Assembly: GCF_033343995.1 (NCBI RefSeq)
Contig: NZ_CP137573.1
Span: forward strand, 4,435,001-4,499,000
DNA: 64,000 nucleotides
Reading direction: 5' to 3'
Origin: Streptomyces sp. HUAS YS2
GTDB taxonomy: Bacteria; Actinomycetota; Actinomycetes; Streptomycetales; Streptomycetaceae
Shown here: positions 24,624 through 33,310 of the stretch, piece after piece
How positions within the stretch are numbered: the first letter of the stretch is position 1
Layout of the letters: each line of letters opens with the position of its first letter
The notes under the pieces: model-generated
What the model was told of the DNA's origin: nothing
The model's database searches: none
What the model saw: the letters and a program-made list of their open reading frames with translations, nothing else
Program-made: the position numbers and the translations under genes

Positions 24624-25481
24624 TCAGGCGCGTGCCGGCTGCGGGTCCGCGTCACCGCCCGCGCCTCGGGCCTCGTCCGCCTCCCCGGCCGGCGCCGCGC
24701 CCCACGGGGCCGACGGGACGACCAGTGGGCTGCCCGTCACCGGGTCGGGGATGACGATCGAGTCAAGGCCGAAGACCTCCCGCACCAGCTCCGCCGTGAC
24801 GACCTCGCGCGGGTCGCCCTCCGCGACGACCACGCCCGACTTCATCGCCACCAGGTGGTCCGCGTACCGCGCGGCCTGGTTGAGGTCGTGGAGGACGACG
24901 ACCACCGTCCGGCCCCGGGCGCGGTTCAGGCGGCGGACCAGGTCCAGGACCTCCACCTGGTGGGCGATGTCCAGGTACGTCGTCGGCTCGTCGAGCAGCA
25001 GCAGGTCCGTGTCCTGCGCCAGGGCCATCGCGATCCACACCCGCTGCCGCTGACCGCCCGACAGCTCGTCCACGGACCGGTCCGCCAGCGCGCTCACGTC
25101 CGTACGTGCCATCGCGTCGACGACCGCCCGCTCGTCGTCCTCCGACCACTGCTTCCACCACGCCTGATGCGGCTGCCGCCCGCGCGACACCAGGTCCGCG
25201 ACCGTGATCGCCTCCGGCGCGACGGGCGTCTGCGGCAGCAGACCGATCGACTGCGCGATCCGCTTCGTCGGCAGCTTCGCCAGCGACTCCCCGTCCAGCA
25301 GCACCGCCCCGCCCTTCGGCTTCAGCAGCCGCCCGAGCGCCCGCAGCGTCGTCGACTTGCCGCACGCGTTCGGACCGACGATCACCGTGACCTTGCCGTC
25401 CGGGACGTCGAGGTCCAGCCCCTCGACGACCACCCGGTCCTCGTACGCCAGCGTCAGCCCGCGCGCCGTCAGCCTGCTCAT
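24624..25481 (-). CDS. Iron-siderophore ABC importer ATPase (FecE/FepC type)
   Basis: 285 residues. Walker A GPNACGKSTT at 39-48, Q-loop in LLPQTPVAPEAITV, signature ELSGGQRQRVWIAMAL near 139, Walker B LLLLDEPTTYLD near 160 and H-loop VLHDLNQAARYADH. TYLDIAHQ after Walker B is the FecE/FepC clade hallmark. It powers uptake of ferric siderophores through the two adjacent permeases. Its ATG overlaps the upstream permease stop by 4 bp. The Ala/Gly/Glu-rich C-terminal tail (from about 262) is unusual but common in this genus. Confidence 0.95.
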   Translation of the reverse strand: MSRLTARGLTLAYEDRVVVEGLDLDVPDGKVTVIVGPNACGKSTTLRALGRLLKPKGGAVLLDGESLAKLPTKRIAQSIGLLPQTPVAPEAITVADLVSRGRQPHQAWWKQWSEDDERAVVDAMARTDVSALADRSVDELSGGQRQRVWIAMALAQDTDLLLLDEPTTYLDIAHQVEVLDLVRRLNRARGRTVVVVLHDLNQAARYADHLVAMKSGVVVAEGDPREVVTAELVREVFGLDSIVIPDPVTGSPLVVPSAPWGAAPAGEADEARGAGGDADPQPARA

Positions 25482-26581
25482 CCTCGTCCTCCAGAAGTAC
25501 GGCTGCGCACGATCAGCCAGATCAGATACGGCGCGCCGACCGCCGCCGTCAGCACGCCCACCGGCAGTTCCACCGGCGCGAACAGCCGCCGCCCCAGCAG
25601 GTCGCCGAGCACCACGATCACCGCGCCCGTCAGCGCCGAGGCAAGCAGCGGGATCTGCGCCGTACGCGTGACCCGCCGCGCGATCTGCGGCGCGAGCAGG
25701 GCCACGAAGTCCACCGGGCCGGCCACCCCCGTCGCCACCGACGCCGGCACCACCCCGACCACCACCAGCCCCAGCCGGACCCGCCCCAGCGACACCCCGA
25801 GCGCCGTCGCCGTGTCGTCGTCCAGCGACACCGTCCGCTGCGCCCGCGCCGCCCACAGCACCGCCGGCGCGAGCGCCAGCAGCACCAGTCCGAGCGGTGC
25901 CGCCTCGTCCCAGCCCCGCCCGTTGAGCGAGCCGGTCATCCAGATCTGCGCCTGCTGGGCGACGAGATAGTCGCCCTTCGTCATGAACAGCGTCGTCAGC
26001 GACCGCAGCGCGATCGCGAACCCGATCCCGATCAGCACGAACCGCGTCGCGTGCAGCCCGCCCCGCCAGGCGAACACGTACACGAGGGCCGCGGCGGCCA
26101 GCCCACCGACGACCGACAGGTACGGCAGCACCGTCCACGACGTCACGCCGAACGTCATCGCGCCGACCGTCAGCGCCCCCGCGCCCTGGCTGATGCCGAT
26201 GATGTCGGGGCTGGCCAGCGGATTGCGGGCGACGGTCTGGATCAACGCGCCCGCCACCCCGAACGCCGCGCCGACGAGCAGCCCCACCACCAGCCGCGGC
26301 AGCCGCAGCGTGCCGACGACCAGCTCGGCCGACGACTCCTGCCCGAGCAGGACCTTCAGAACCTCGGCCGGCGGTACGAAGCGTTCGCCGACGCACAGGT
26401 ACGCGACCGACACCACGGCCAGCAGCACGGTCAGCGCCATCGCGACGACGACCGAGCGCCGGTGCACCAGGAACGACGCCCCGCGCCTGCCGGCCTTCAC
26501 GACGGAGTACCCGGCGGGGCGCACGGAGGTCGTACGAGCGGTCGCCGCCGCTTCCACGACCACGCTCTTCGTCCCCGTCAT
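25478..26581 (-). CDS. FecCD-family siderophore permease, second subunit
   Basis: 367 residues with about nine or ten TM helices. Residues 1-45 form a cytoplasmic extension. The FecCD hallmarks LRLPRLVVGLLVGAAFGVAGALIQTVARNPLASPDIIGISQGA and GPVDFVALLAPQIARR (the coupling helix region) are present, and the C-terminus ends LPVGVLTAAVGAPYLIWLIVR. It forms the translocation path with the next permease. It overlaps neighbours by 4 bp on both sides, so the three genes are one transcription and translation unit. Confidence 0.95.
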   Translation of the reverse strand: MTGTKSVVVEAAATARTTSVRPAGYSVVKAGRRGASFLVHRRSVVVAMALTVLLAVVSVAYLCVGERFVPPAEVLKVLLGQESSAELVVGTLRLPRLVVGLLVGAAFGVAGALIQTVARNPLASPDIIGISQGAGALTVGAMTFGVTSWTVLPYLSVVGGLAAAALVYVFAWRGGLHATRFVLIGIGFAIALRSLTTLFMTKGDYLVAQQAQIWMTGSLNGRGWDEAAPLGLVLLALAPAVLWAARAQRTVSLDDDTATALGVSLGRVRLGLVVVGVVPASVATGVAGPVDFVALLAPQIARRVTRTAQIPLLASALTGAVIVVLGDLLGRRLFAPVELPVGVLTAAVGAPYLIWLIVRSRTSGGRG

Positions 26582-27582
26582 GCCGGCACCGCCTTCCTGC
26601 GCACCAGCGTCACCAGGAACGGCACCCCGATCAGCGCCGTCATCACCCCCGCCGCGACCTCGCCCGGCGGGAACACCACCCGCCCGAGCACGTCCGCGAC
26701 GAGCAGCATCACGGGCCCGATCAGCGCCGCCATCGGCAGCACCCAACGATGGTCCGAACCCACGACCGCCCGCGCGATGTGCGGCACCGCGAGCCCGATG
26801 AACGCGATCGGGCCCGCCGCCGCGACACCCGCGCCGGTCAGCACGGTCGCGCCGACACCGGCGACGATCCGGACCGTCGCCACCTTCTGCCCGAGCCCCT
26901 TCGCCACGTCCTCGCCGAGCGCCAGCGCGTCCAGGCCGCGCGCGACCGAGACCACGAGCACCGCGCCGACCAGCAGGAACGGCCAGACCTGCGCGACGAC
27001 CGCCGCGTCCCGCCCGTCCACCGAGCCGACCTGCCAGAACCGGAACTCGTCGAGCGCCGCGGCCTTCGTCGTCAGCACGCCGGTGGTGACCGACAGCAGC
27101 AGCGCGTTGATCGCCGCGCCGCCCAGCGCCAGCTTCACCGGCGTCGCCCCGCCCCGCCCGCTCGACGCGATCGCGTACACCGCCACCGACGCCAGCGCCG
27201 CGCCCGCGAACGCGAACCACACGTAACCGGTGAGCGTGTGCACCCCGGCGAACGCGATCGCGAGGACCACGCCCACCGACGCGCCCTGGCTGATGCCGAG
27301 GATGCCCGGGTCGGCGATCGGGTTGCGGGTGATTCCCTGGAGCGCGGTGCCGGCGAGCGCGAGCGCCGCGCCGACCATGAGCCCGATCAGTGTCCGAGGC
27401 ACCCGCAGCTCACGGACGACCTGCGCGTCGGCGCTCGTCCCGCCGTGCAGCAGCGCGTCGAGCACGGTGGACGGGGGAACGGGGCGCGCGCCCACGGCGA
27501 GACTGAGCAGGACGGCGAGCAGGAGGGCCGCGAGGGCCGCCGAGGTCGCGAGTACCCGCCGGGAACGGAGAGCGGCTGTCAT
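26578..27582 (-). CDS. FecCD-family siderophore permease, first subunit
   Basis: 334 residues. The signature LRVPRTLIGLMVGAALALAGTALQGITRNPIADPGILGISQGASVGV lies at about 60-105 and GPIAFIGLAVPHIARAVVGSDHR near 260. First gene of the three-gene operon. No periplasmic-type binding protein is encoded anywhere nearby; it must come from another locus. A weak iron-box-like element lies 30 bp upstream, consistent with repression under iron sufficiency by DmdR1/IdeR. Confidence 0.95.
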   Translation of the reverse strand: MTAALRSRRVLATSAALAALLLAVLLSLAVGARPVPPSTVLDALLHGGTSADAQVVRELRVPRTLIGLMVGAALALAGTALQGITRNPIADPGILGISQGASVGVVLAIAFAGVHTLTGYVWFAFAGAALASVAVYAIASSGRGGATPVKLALGGAAINALLLSVTTGVLTTKAAALDEFRFWQVGSVDGRDAAVVAQVWPFLLVGAVLVVSVARGLDALALGEDVAKGLGQKVATVRIVAGVGATVLTGAGVAAAGPIAFIGLAVPHIARAVVGSDHRWVLPMAALIGPVMLLVADVLGRVVFPPGEVAAGVMTALIGVPFLVTLVRRKAVPA

Positions 27583-27611
27583 CGGGGCCCATCGGAGGTG
27601 ACGAGGTTCGG

Positions 27612-27631
27612 TAAGGCTTGGCTCAGTTTAA
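27612..27631 (-). promoter_or_regulatory. Candidate DmdR1/IdeR iron box
   Basis: TAAGGCTTGGCTCAGTTTAA (plus strand) shares about 13 of 19 positions with the consensus TTAGGTTAGGCTNACCTAA. It lies 30 bp upstream of the first permease gene. The right half is poorly conserved, so this is tentative. Confidence 0.45.
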
Positions 27632-27691
27632 GCAGCGGCCTGCGTTCGATCCGGGGGCGGCCGTGTTCGAACGCCCCGGCACAATGACCCC

Positions 27692-28324
27692 ATGACCTCC
27701 ACGCCCCAGCTCCTGAGCGCTCCCACCGTCGGATTCGACCTCGACATGACCCTGATCGACTCCCGGCCCGGCATCAAGGCCGCGTACGAGGCGTTCTCCG
27801 CGCAGACCGGGGTCGCGATCGACGCGGACCTCGCGGTCAGCCGGCTCGGCCCGCCGCTGCAGCAGGAGATCGCGCACTGGTTCCCGGCGGACGAGATCGA
27901 CGAGCGGGTGGCCCAGTACCGCGCGCTCTACCCCTCGTACGCGATCGTGCCGACGCTCGCGATGGCCGGCGCGCGGGATGCGATTCAGGCCGTTCGCGAG
28001 GCGGGGGGCCGGGCGATCGTCGTCACCGCGAAGAACGAGGCGCACGCCAAGCTCCACCTCGTCCACCTCGGCATCGACCCCGACGCCGTCGTCGGCGGCC
28101 TGTGGGCCGAGGGCAAGGCGGAGGCCCTGCGCGAGCACGGCGCGGGCGTGTACGTCGGCGACCACACCGGCGACGTACGCGGCGCCGAGGCCGCCGGCGC
28201 CCTGTCGGTCGCCGTGACGACCGGCCCCTGCGACGCGACCGAACTCCGCGAGGCCGGAGCGGACGTCGTCCTGCCGGACCTGACCCACTTCCGCGCCTGG
28301 TGGGAGACCCACCTGGCCGGCTAG
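27692..28324 (+). CDS. HAD-IA phosphatase (phosphoglycolate phosphatase-like)
   Basis: 210 residues. Nucleophile FDLDMTLIDS (Asp16, acid/base Asp18), Thr/Ser in VVTAKNEAH, a Lys in this loop, and acidic VGDHTGDVRGAEAAG. The cap domain lies between. Gph-type enzymes dephosphorylate phosphoglycolate or similar small phosphates in the cytoplasm. Asp-Leu-Asp-Met replaces the more common DxDGT start, but both aspartates are kept. The stop overlaps the convergent membrane gene by 4 bp. Confidence 0.88.
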   Translation: MTSTPQLLSAPTVGFDLDMTLIDSRPGIKAAYEAFSAQTGVAIDADLAVSRLGPPLQQEIAHWFPADEIDERVAQYRALYPSYAIVPTLAMAGARDAIQAVREAGGRAIVVTAKNEAHAKLHLVHLGIDPDAVVGGLWAEGKAEALREHGAGVYVGDHTGDVRGAEAAGALSVAVTTGPCDATELREAGADVVLPDLTHFRAWWETHLAG

Positions 28325-28590
28325 CGCCCGCCCGCGCCCGCCGCCCGAGCCTGCCGCCGCTGGACCCCGATCGACCGCAGCACTCCGGCCGCCGCGATCA
28401 GGAACCCGACGCCCATCAGCATCGACACCAGGTACGCGCCCGTCGGAAACGGATCCGTACCCAGGAACAGCGGCGCCACCGTGACCAGAGTGGCCACCGC
28501 GCCGACGATGAACACGATCGCGCCGACACGGACCAGTCCGTCACCCGGAGCGGCGTTGTTCGAACGGTTCGAGGGGGTTTCACTACGCAT
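28321..28590 (-). CDS. Small two-TM membrane protein
   Basis: 89 residues. Helices at about 20-42 (LVRVGAIVFIVGAVATLVTVAPLF) and 52-72 (TGAYLVSMLMGVGFLIAAAGVL) are joined by a short FLGTDPFPTG loop. The N-terminus (MRSETPSNRSNNAAPGDG) is polar and the C-terminus basic (QRRQARAAG), predicting both ends inside. ATG 28590 gives the natural domain length. Function unknown. Confidence 0.75.
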   Translation of the reverse strand: MRSETPSNRSNNAAPGDGLVRVGAIVFIVGAVATLVTVAPLFLGTDPFPTGAYLVSMLMGVGFLIAAAGVLRSIGVQRRQARAAGAGGR

Positions 28591-28741
28591 TCGGCCAGGG
28601 TAGTTCCCAGGCCGAAGGAACAAACCGGCGACGTCTTGTCACCGGCCCCCGGACCATTAGCCTTGGTGCCCGGGGATTTCCGCCCCTGCCATCAAGAGCC
28701 CTAATCCGGCGCACCCGACGAGTACGAGGACGAGGACAGAC

Positions 28742-29125
28742 GTGCCTACCGGCAAAGTCAAATGGTTCAACTCGGAGAAGGGCTTCGGCTTTCTCTCCCG
28801 TGACGACGGCGGTGACGTCTTCGTCCACTCGTCGGTGCTCCCTGCCGGAGTCGAGGCCCTGAAGCCGGGGCAGCGCGTGGAGTTCGGTGTCGTCGCGGGA
28901 CAGCGCGGCGACCAGGCGCTCTCGGTGACGGTCCTCGACCCGACCCCGTCCGTGGCGGCGGCGCAGCGTCGCAAGCCCGATGAGCTGGCGTCGATCGTGC
29001 AGGACCTGACGACGCTTCTGGAGAACATCACGCCGATGCTCGAGCGCGGCCGCTACCCCGAGAAGATGCAGGGCAAGAAGATCGCGGGACTGCTGCGCGC
29101 GGTCGCGGATCAGCTCGACGTCTAG
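28742..29125 (+). CDS. Cold-shock domain protein with C-terminal extension
   Basis: 127 residues. The cold-shock domain (1-66) has both RNA-binding motifs: KGFGFLSRDD (RNP1) and DVFVHSSVL (RNP2). A further 60 residues form helices (DELASIVQDLTTLLENITPMLERGRYPEKM), giving almost double the 67-residue length of a classic Csp. The extension recurs in streptomycetes and may mediate oligomerisation. It binds single-stranded nucleic acid in the cytoplasm. GTG 28742 opens the canonical PTGKVKWFN start. Confidence 0.93.
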   Translation: MPTGKVKWFNSEKGFGFLSRDDGGDVFVHSSVLPAGVEALKPGQRVEFGVVAGQRGDQALSVTVLDPTPSVAAAQRRKPDELASIVQDLTTLLENITPMLERGRYPEKMQGKKIAGLLRAVADQLDV

Positions 29126-29170
29126 GGCTCATTGCCGCTCTCGCACTGCTGACGCAGGCTTCGGGCGGCT

Positions 29171-29211
29171 GCCGGACTCCGTCCGGCGTCCCGTGCGCGA
29201 CGCGTCACGGG
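29171..29211. terminator. Twin hairpins between convergent genes
   Basis: GCCGGAC-TCC-GTCCGGC (29171-29187) and CCCGTG...CACGGG (29190-29211) lie between the cold-shock gene and mqnD. The second reaches into the last mqnD codons. No T-run, as is usual in GC-rich genomes. Confidence 0.5.
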
Positions 29212-30053
29212 AAGCGCAGTGCGTCCGGGCCGAGGGGCGGGACCAGTCCCTCGGCCGCGGCGCGGGTCAGCAGGCCGCGGACGGCCGCGTAGCCGTTCTC
29301 GCCGAGGTCGGCCGTGAACTCGTTGACGTACAGCCCGATGTGCTGGTCCGCCACCTTCGGGTCCATCTCCTGCGCGTGCTCGACCACGTACGGCCGCGAG
29401 GCCTCGGGGTCGTCCCAGGCCATCCGGACCGAGGTCCGCGCCGACTCGGCGAGCCGGCGCAGCGTCTCCTCGCCCAGCGAGCGCTTCGCGACGATCGCGC
29501 CGAGCGGGATCGGCAGGCCGGTGGTGTTCTCCCAGTGCTCGCCCATGTCGGCGAGGCAGTGCAGCCCGTAGTCCTGGTACGTGAACCGGGCCTCGTGGAT
29601 GACGAGTCCGGCGTCGATCCGGCCGTCCCGCACGGCGGGCATGATCTCGTGGAACGGCATGACGACGACGTTCCCGACGCCGCCGGGGAGCACGTCCGCC
29701 GCCCAGAGGCGGAACAGCAGGTACGCGGTCGAGCGCTCGCTCGGGACCGCGATGGTCTTCCCGGTCAGGTCCACGCCCGGTTCCCGGGTGAGGATCAGCG
29801 GGCCGCAGCCGCGGCCCAGCGCGCCGCCGCAGGGCAGCAGCGCGTACTCGTCGAGGATCCAGGGCAGCACCGCGTACGAGACCTTCAGGACGTCGTGCTC
29901 CGAGTCGCCGCGCTCCGCCCAGCCGTTGGTGATGTCGATGTCGGCGAAGGTGACGTCGAGCCGGGGGGCGTCGGGGACGCGGTCGTGCGCCCAGGCGTCG
30001 AAGACGAAGGTGTCGTTCGGGCAGGGCGAGTACGCGATCTTCAGCTTCTTCAC
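29205..30053 (-). CDS. mqnD: 1,4-dihydroxy-6-naphthoate synthase MqnD
   Basis: 282 residues. The N-terminus KIAYSPCPNDTFVFDAWAHD is the MqnD signature. Further family blocks are PSERSTAYLLFRLW, MPFHEIMPAVRDGRIDAGLVIHEARFTYQDYGL and ENTTGLPIPLGAI. It converts cyclic dehypoxanthine futalosine into 1,4-dihydroxy-6-naphthoate in the futalosine route to menaquinone. The fold is that of a periplasmic-binding protein, but the protein is cytoplasmic. It follows mqnB with a 4-bp overlap. Confidence 0.96.
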   Translation of the reverse strand: MKKLKIAYSPCPNDTFVFDAWAHDRVPDAPRLDVTFADIDITNGWAERGDSEHDVLKVSYAVLPWILDEYALLPCGGALGRGCGPLILTREPGVDLTGKTIAVPSERSTAYLLFRLWAADVLPGGVGNVVVMPFHEIMPAVRDGRIDAGLVIHEARFTYQDYGLHCLADMGEHWENTTGLPIPLGAIVAKRSLGEETLRRLAESARTSVRMAWDDPEASRPYVVEHAQEMDPKVADQHIGLYVNEFTADLGENGYAAVRGLLTRAAAEGLVPPLGPDALRFP

Positions 30054-31003
30054 AGCGATTCCCTCGGGTCCCTCGGGTCGATCGGGTCCATCGGCTCAAC
30101 GAATACCGTGCTGCCGAGCAGCTGGAACGCGTACCGCAGCGAGTCCATGGCCTGCCCGATGCGCCAGTTGGCGCGGTCGCGCGGGCCGACCGGGTTGGAG
30201 ACGGCGCGGATCTCGACGACCGGCACGCCGTACGCGGCGGCGGCCTCCGCGACCCCGAAGCCCTCCATCGCCTCCGCGGCGGCGCGCGGGTGACGGCGCG
30301 CCAGTTCGGCGGCGCGCTCCGCCGTTCCGGTGACGGTGGAGACGGTGAGGACGGGCCCCACGACGTGGCGCTGCACACCGTCCGCGAGGGCCCCGGCGAT
30401 CCGGCCGGTCAGAGCGTCGGGCACGCGGTGCACGGAGTGTCCGAAGCCGAGCTCCTCGACGGGCAGGTAGCCGTCCGGGGTCTCGGCGCCGAGGTCGGCG
30501 GCGACGATCGCGTCCGAGACGACGATCGCGCCGAGCGGCGCGTCCGGCTGGAACCCGCCGGCGATCCCGGCGGACACGACGAGGTCGTACGGGGCGGTGC
30601 GCGGGCCGGCCGTCGGGCCGTGCCCCAGGGCCGCCCGGGCGAGCGCGGTCGACGTGGCGGCCGCCGCGGCCGCGGGGCCGACGCCGGCGACGAGGACGTC
30701 GACGACGGGGCCGTGCGGGACGGGCTCGGGGGACTGGGCCAGGGCCGGGGGGACCAGGCCGCCCGCAGAGACGGTGCCGGACAGTGGTCCGTGCGCGGAC
30801 AGCGGGCTGGGGGTGATGGCGCCCGGGAGCAGGATCGCCGAGGCATGGCGGCGCAGGGCGTACCCGCCCGGCAGCGGCTGGACCGCCGGCCCCGGGCCGA
30901 TCGGCGTCCGGCCGCTCGGTCCCCGGCTGCCGCCGGTGAGGCCCCGGGCGACGGAGTCGGCCTCCGCCGCCACGGCCGTCACGATCAGGATCCGGTCGGC
31001 CAC
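30050..31003 (-). CDS. mqnB: Futalosine hydrolase MqnB, with long low-complexity insert
   Basis: 317 residues. The nucleosidase fold is clear: ILIVTAVAAEADSVARGL at the start, then DVLVAGVGPAAAAAATS, YDLVVSAGIAGGF, the substrate-binding EAMEGFGVAEAAAAYGVPVVEIRAVSN, and RANWRIGQAMDSL. It hydrolyses futalosine to dehypoxanthine futalosine. Roughly 70 residues of Gly/Pro/Ser/Ala-rich sequence (about 24-98) separate the first two blocks; typical MqnB is 220-250 residues. The C-terminal PMDPIDPRDPRE is also repetitive. It is upstream of mqnD and coupled to it. Confidence 0.93.
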   Translation of the reverse strand: MADRILIVTAVAAEADSVARGLTGGSRGPSGRTPIGPGPAVQPLPGGYALRRHASAILLPGAITPSPLSAHGPLSGTVSAGGLVPPALAQSPEPVPHGPVVDVLVAGVGPAAAAAATSTALARAALGHGPTAGPRTAPYDLVVSAGIAGGFQPDAPLGAIVVSDAIVAADLGAETPDGYLPVEELGFGHSVHRVPDALTGRIAGALADGVQRHVVGPVLTVSTVTGTAERAAELARRHPRAAAEAMEGFGVAEAAAAYGVPVVEIRAVSNPVGPRDRANWRIGQAMDSLRYAFQLLGSTVFVEPMDPIDPRDPRESL

Positions 31004-31010
31004 CTGGGGA

Positions 31011-31490
31011 TCAGGACTTCTTCTTCAGCTCGAACTGCCAGATGCCGGTCAGCTTCTTGCCGGTGGTCTCGACGATCGTGACCTGGGTCTTGTTCGTCGC
31101 CTCGCCGCCCTGGGCGGAGAAGAAGGCGCTGGCCGGGATGGTCCGGTAGGTCTTCGTGTACGGCTCGGGCTCGGCCTGCTGGCCGCCCAGGAAGATCGTC
31201 CAGCCGTTGTCGGCGATCTCCGGGTCGACGCCGAACCGGATCTTGTCGTCGGAGGAGACGGAGATCGAGGTCTTCGCCTTCTTGTTCAGGCAGCCCTGGA
31301 TCAGCGATTCCTTGATGGCCTCGCCGTCGTTGTAGCAGGAGGCCTCGGTGTGGACCGAGTCCGTCCCGACCGTCACGGTCGCGAGCGGCGTCGGCTTGTC
31401 GCAGGCGGAGAGTACGAGGAGCCCGGCGGAGACGGCCCCGAGGGCCATGGCGGCCCGGCGGCGCTTGCCGGAGAAGAACGCAACGGTCAT
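31011..31490 (-). CDS. DUF2771-type lipoprotein
   Basis: 159 residues. Basic GKRRR, then a hydrophobic run and lipobox VLSAC (Cys30) predict an anchored lipoprotein. The mature part has one Cys pair (ASCYNDG ... QGCLNKK) and beta-strands ending in GIWQFELKKKS. DUF2771 proteins recur near the mqn genes of streptomycetes; no function is known. It starts 94 bp after the MFS gene's stop, and its stop is 7 bp before mqnB starts, so it may lead the mqnB-mqnD transcript. Confidence 0.85.
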   Translation of the reverse strand: MTVAFFSGKRRRAAMALGAVSAGLLVLSACDKPTPLATVTVGTDSVHTEASCYNDGEAIKESLIQGCLNKKAKTSISVSSDDKIRFGVDPEIADNGWTIFLGGQQAEPEPYTKTYRTIPASAFFSAQGGEATNKTQVTIVETTGKKLTGIWQFELKKKS

Positions 31491-31584
31491 GAGCCGAAGG
31501 CTATCGGGCGGGTCGGGAGAGGGCTTGTCGACCCCCCGGTTGCGCGCCTCGCGTCACCCGCGCCCGGCTCGGGTCCCGCCCGCC

Positions 31585-32955
31585 TCACGTCACCCGGGAC
31601 GTGGACGGGCGCTGGGCCGGGGGGTGGCGGGGGGCGGTCAGGAGGCCGCGTACGGACAGCAGGGCGCCGGTCGCCAGGATGGCCGCGGCGACGGCCATCC
31701 CGAGCGTTCCCTGCAGTGGCAGGGCGATGCCGATCGCGCCGCCCGCCACCCACGCCATCTGCAGCAGGGTCTCCGACCGCGCGAACGCGGAGGTCCGTAC
31801 GACCTCCGGCACGTCCCGCTGGATCAGCGCGTCCAGCGACAGCTTCGACAGCGCCTGCGACAGGCCCGCCACCGCGCCCAGGACGGCCACCCAGGCCGGG
31901 CTGAAGAAGATCGCCGCGCAGATCGCCGCCCCCAGGTCCACCACGATCATCGTGGCGATGATCACCTCCGGGCTGCGGGAGCGCAGCAGCGAGCCGATCG
32001 CCGTGCCGCAGGCGTTCCCCGCGCCCGCCGCCACGCCGACGATGCCCAGCGAGACCGCCGCGCTCTGCCCGGCGAGCGGGTGCTCGCGCAGCAGGAACGC
32101 CAGGAAGAAGATCAGGAACCCGGACAGCCCGCGCATCGCCGCGTTCGCCTGGAGGCCGTGGAGCACCGCCGGGCCGACCGTGCGCAGGCTCGGTTTCGTC
32201 TCGCCGTGGGTCAGCAGGTGCGCCCGCCGTTCGCCCTTCGGCGAGTCGACCTTGTGCGGCATCCGCAGCGACCAGAACGCGCCGAGCAGGAACAGCGCGC
32301 ACGCCCCGTACAGCGGCCAGGCCTGCCCGATCCGCTGCAGCCCGACCCCCACCGGCGCGGCGAGCCCGGTGGCGAGCAGGCCGGCCAGCGTGACGCGCGA
32401 GTTCGCCTTCACGAGCGAGAAGTTCGGTGGCAGCAGCCGGGGCACGACCGCGCTGCGGACCACCCCGTACGCCTTCGACGCCACGAGGACGCCCAGGGCC
32501 GCCGGATAGAGCTCCAGGCCGCCCGTGGCGACCGCGCCGGACATGGCGAGGGCCAGGACGGCGCGGGCCACCATCGAGCCCGCCATGGCCCATCTACGGC
32601 CGTGCGGGAGGTGGTCGAGGAGCGGGCCGATGACAGGGGCGAGGAGGGTGAAGGGGGCCATCGTGACGGCCAGGTAGAGCGCGACACGGCCGCGGGCCTC
32701 GTCGGTCGGCACCGAGAAGAACACCGTGGACGCGAGGGCCACGGTGATCATCATGTCGCCGGCGCCGTTCACGGCGTGCAGCTCGATCAGCTTGCCGAGG
32801 CCCGACTCGCCCGCGCCGTGCGCGTGCGTGGCCCGGCGGATTCCTTTCGCCGTACCGGTGAACGGCAGGTGCAGGGCGCGGCCGAGTTTCCGGCCCGCCC
32901 GGCGGAACGGCCCGGCCCGGTCGAACGATCCCGTCGACGACCTCGCGGCTGCCAC
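31585..32955 (-). CDS. MFS transporter (12 TM)
   Basis: 456 residues. After a 60-residue basic start (SFDRAGPFRRAGRKLGRALHL) come 12 TM helices: LIELHAVNGAGDMMITVALAS in TM1 and a loop-2 motif of the form DHLPHGRRW. A mid-protein linker contains MPHKVDSPKGERRAHLLTHGE. The substrate is unknown. GTG 32955 begins VAAARSSTGSF, the usual N-terminus, although no good ribosome-binding site is seen; GTG 32973 is possible. The frame remains open far upstream over a GC-rich stretch that I regard as non-coding. Confidence 0.85.
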   Translation of the reverse strand: MAAARSSTGSFDRAGPFRRAGRKLGRALHLPFTGTAKGIRRATHAHGAGESGLGKLIELHAVNGAGDMMITVALASTVFFSVPTDEARGRVALYLAVTMAPFTLLAPVIGPLLDHLPHGRRWAMAGSMVARAVLALAMSGAVATGGLELYPAALGVLVASKAYGVVRSAVVPRLLPPNFSLVKANSRVTLAGLLATGLAAPVGVGLQRIGQAWPLYGACALFLLGAFWSLRMPHKVDSPKGERRAHLLTHGETKPSLRTVGPAVLHGLQANAAMRGLSGFLIFFLAFLLREHPLAGQSAAVSLGIVGVAAGAGNACGTAIGSLLRSRSPEVIIATMIVVDLGAAICAAIFFSPAWVAVLGAVAGLSQALSKLSLDALIQRDVPEVVRTSAFARSETLLQMAWVAGGAIGIALPLQGTLGMAVAAAILATGALLSVRGLLTAPRHPPAQRPSTSRVT

Positions 32956-33310
32956 CCCCTCATCGTGCCCCACAGCCCGGCTCCACACCCCTTGCCACAC
33001 TCCTTTCCGCACCCCGTCCGCCGGGGCCGCGATCGGGGCCACTTGGGACGGGCAGGTGGGCGGCGGGCTGCGAAGGGGGTAGCGTGCGTAGCGCGCCACC
33101 GGCGGAAGCTCTCGGCCGCGCGCCTCTTCGGCATCCCGCAGAATGGATGTCGGTAGGTGTGCCCGAGACTCGCGAGACTCACGAGAAACGTCGGGCGCGG
33201 ACGTCGATGCGGCCCCCTGGTCCGCTCCGCCCGCCGCCCGTACATCGATCGTCGCTGCTCGCTCCTCGGCCGGCGCACCCGTGAGACGGCGTAGGAGAGA
33301 AGCGAGACCT
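32956..33310. other. 355-bp divergent intergenic region
   Basis: Between the MFS gene (minus) and the DUF3027 gene (plus). I see no gene. The only structure noted is a tandem CGAGACTC / GCGAGACTC / ACGAGA run at about 33163-33186. GGAGAGAAG at 33293-33301 serves as ribosome-binding site for DUF3027. Confidence 0.5.
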
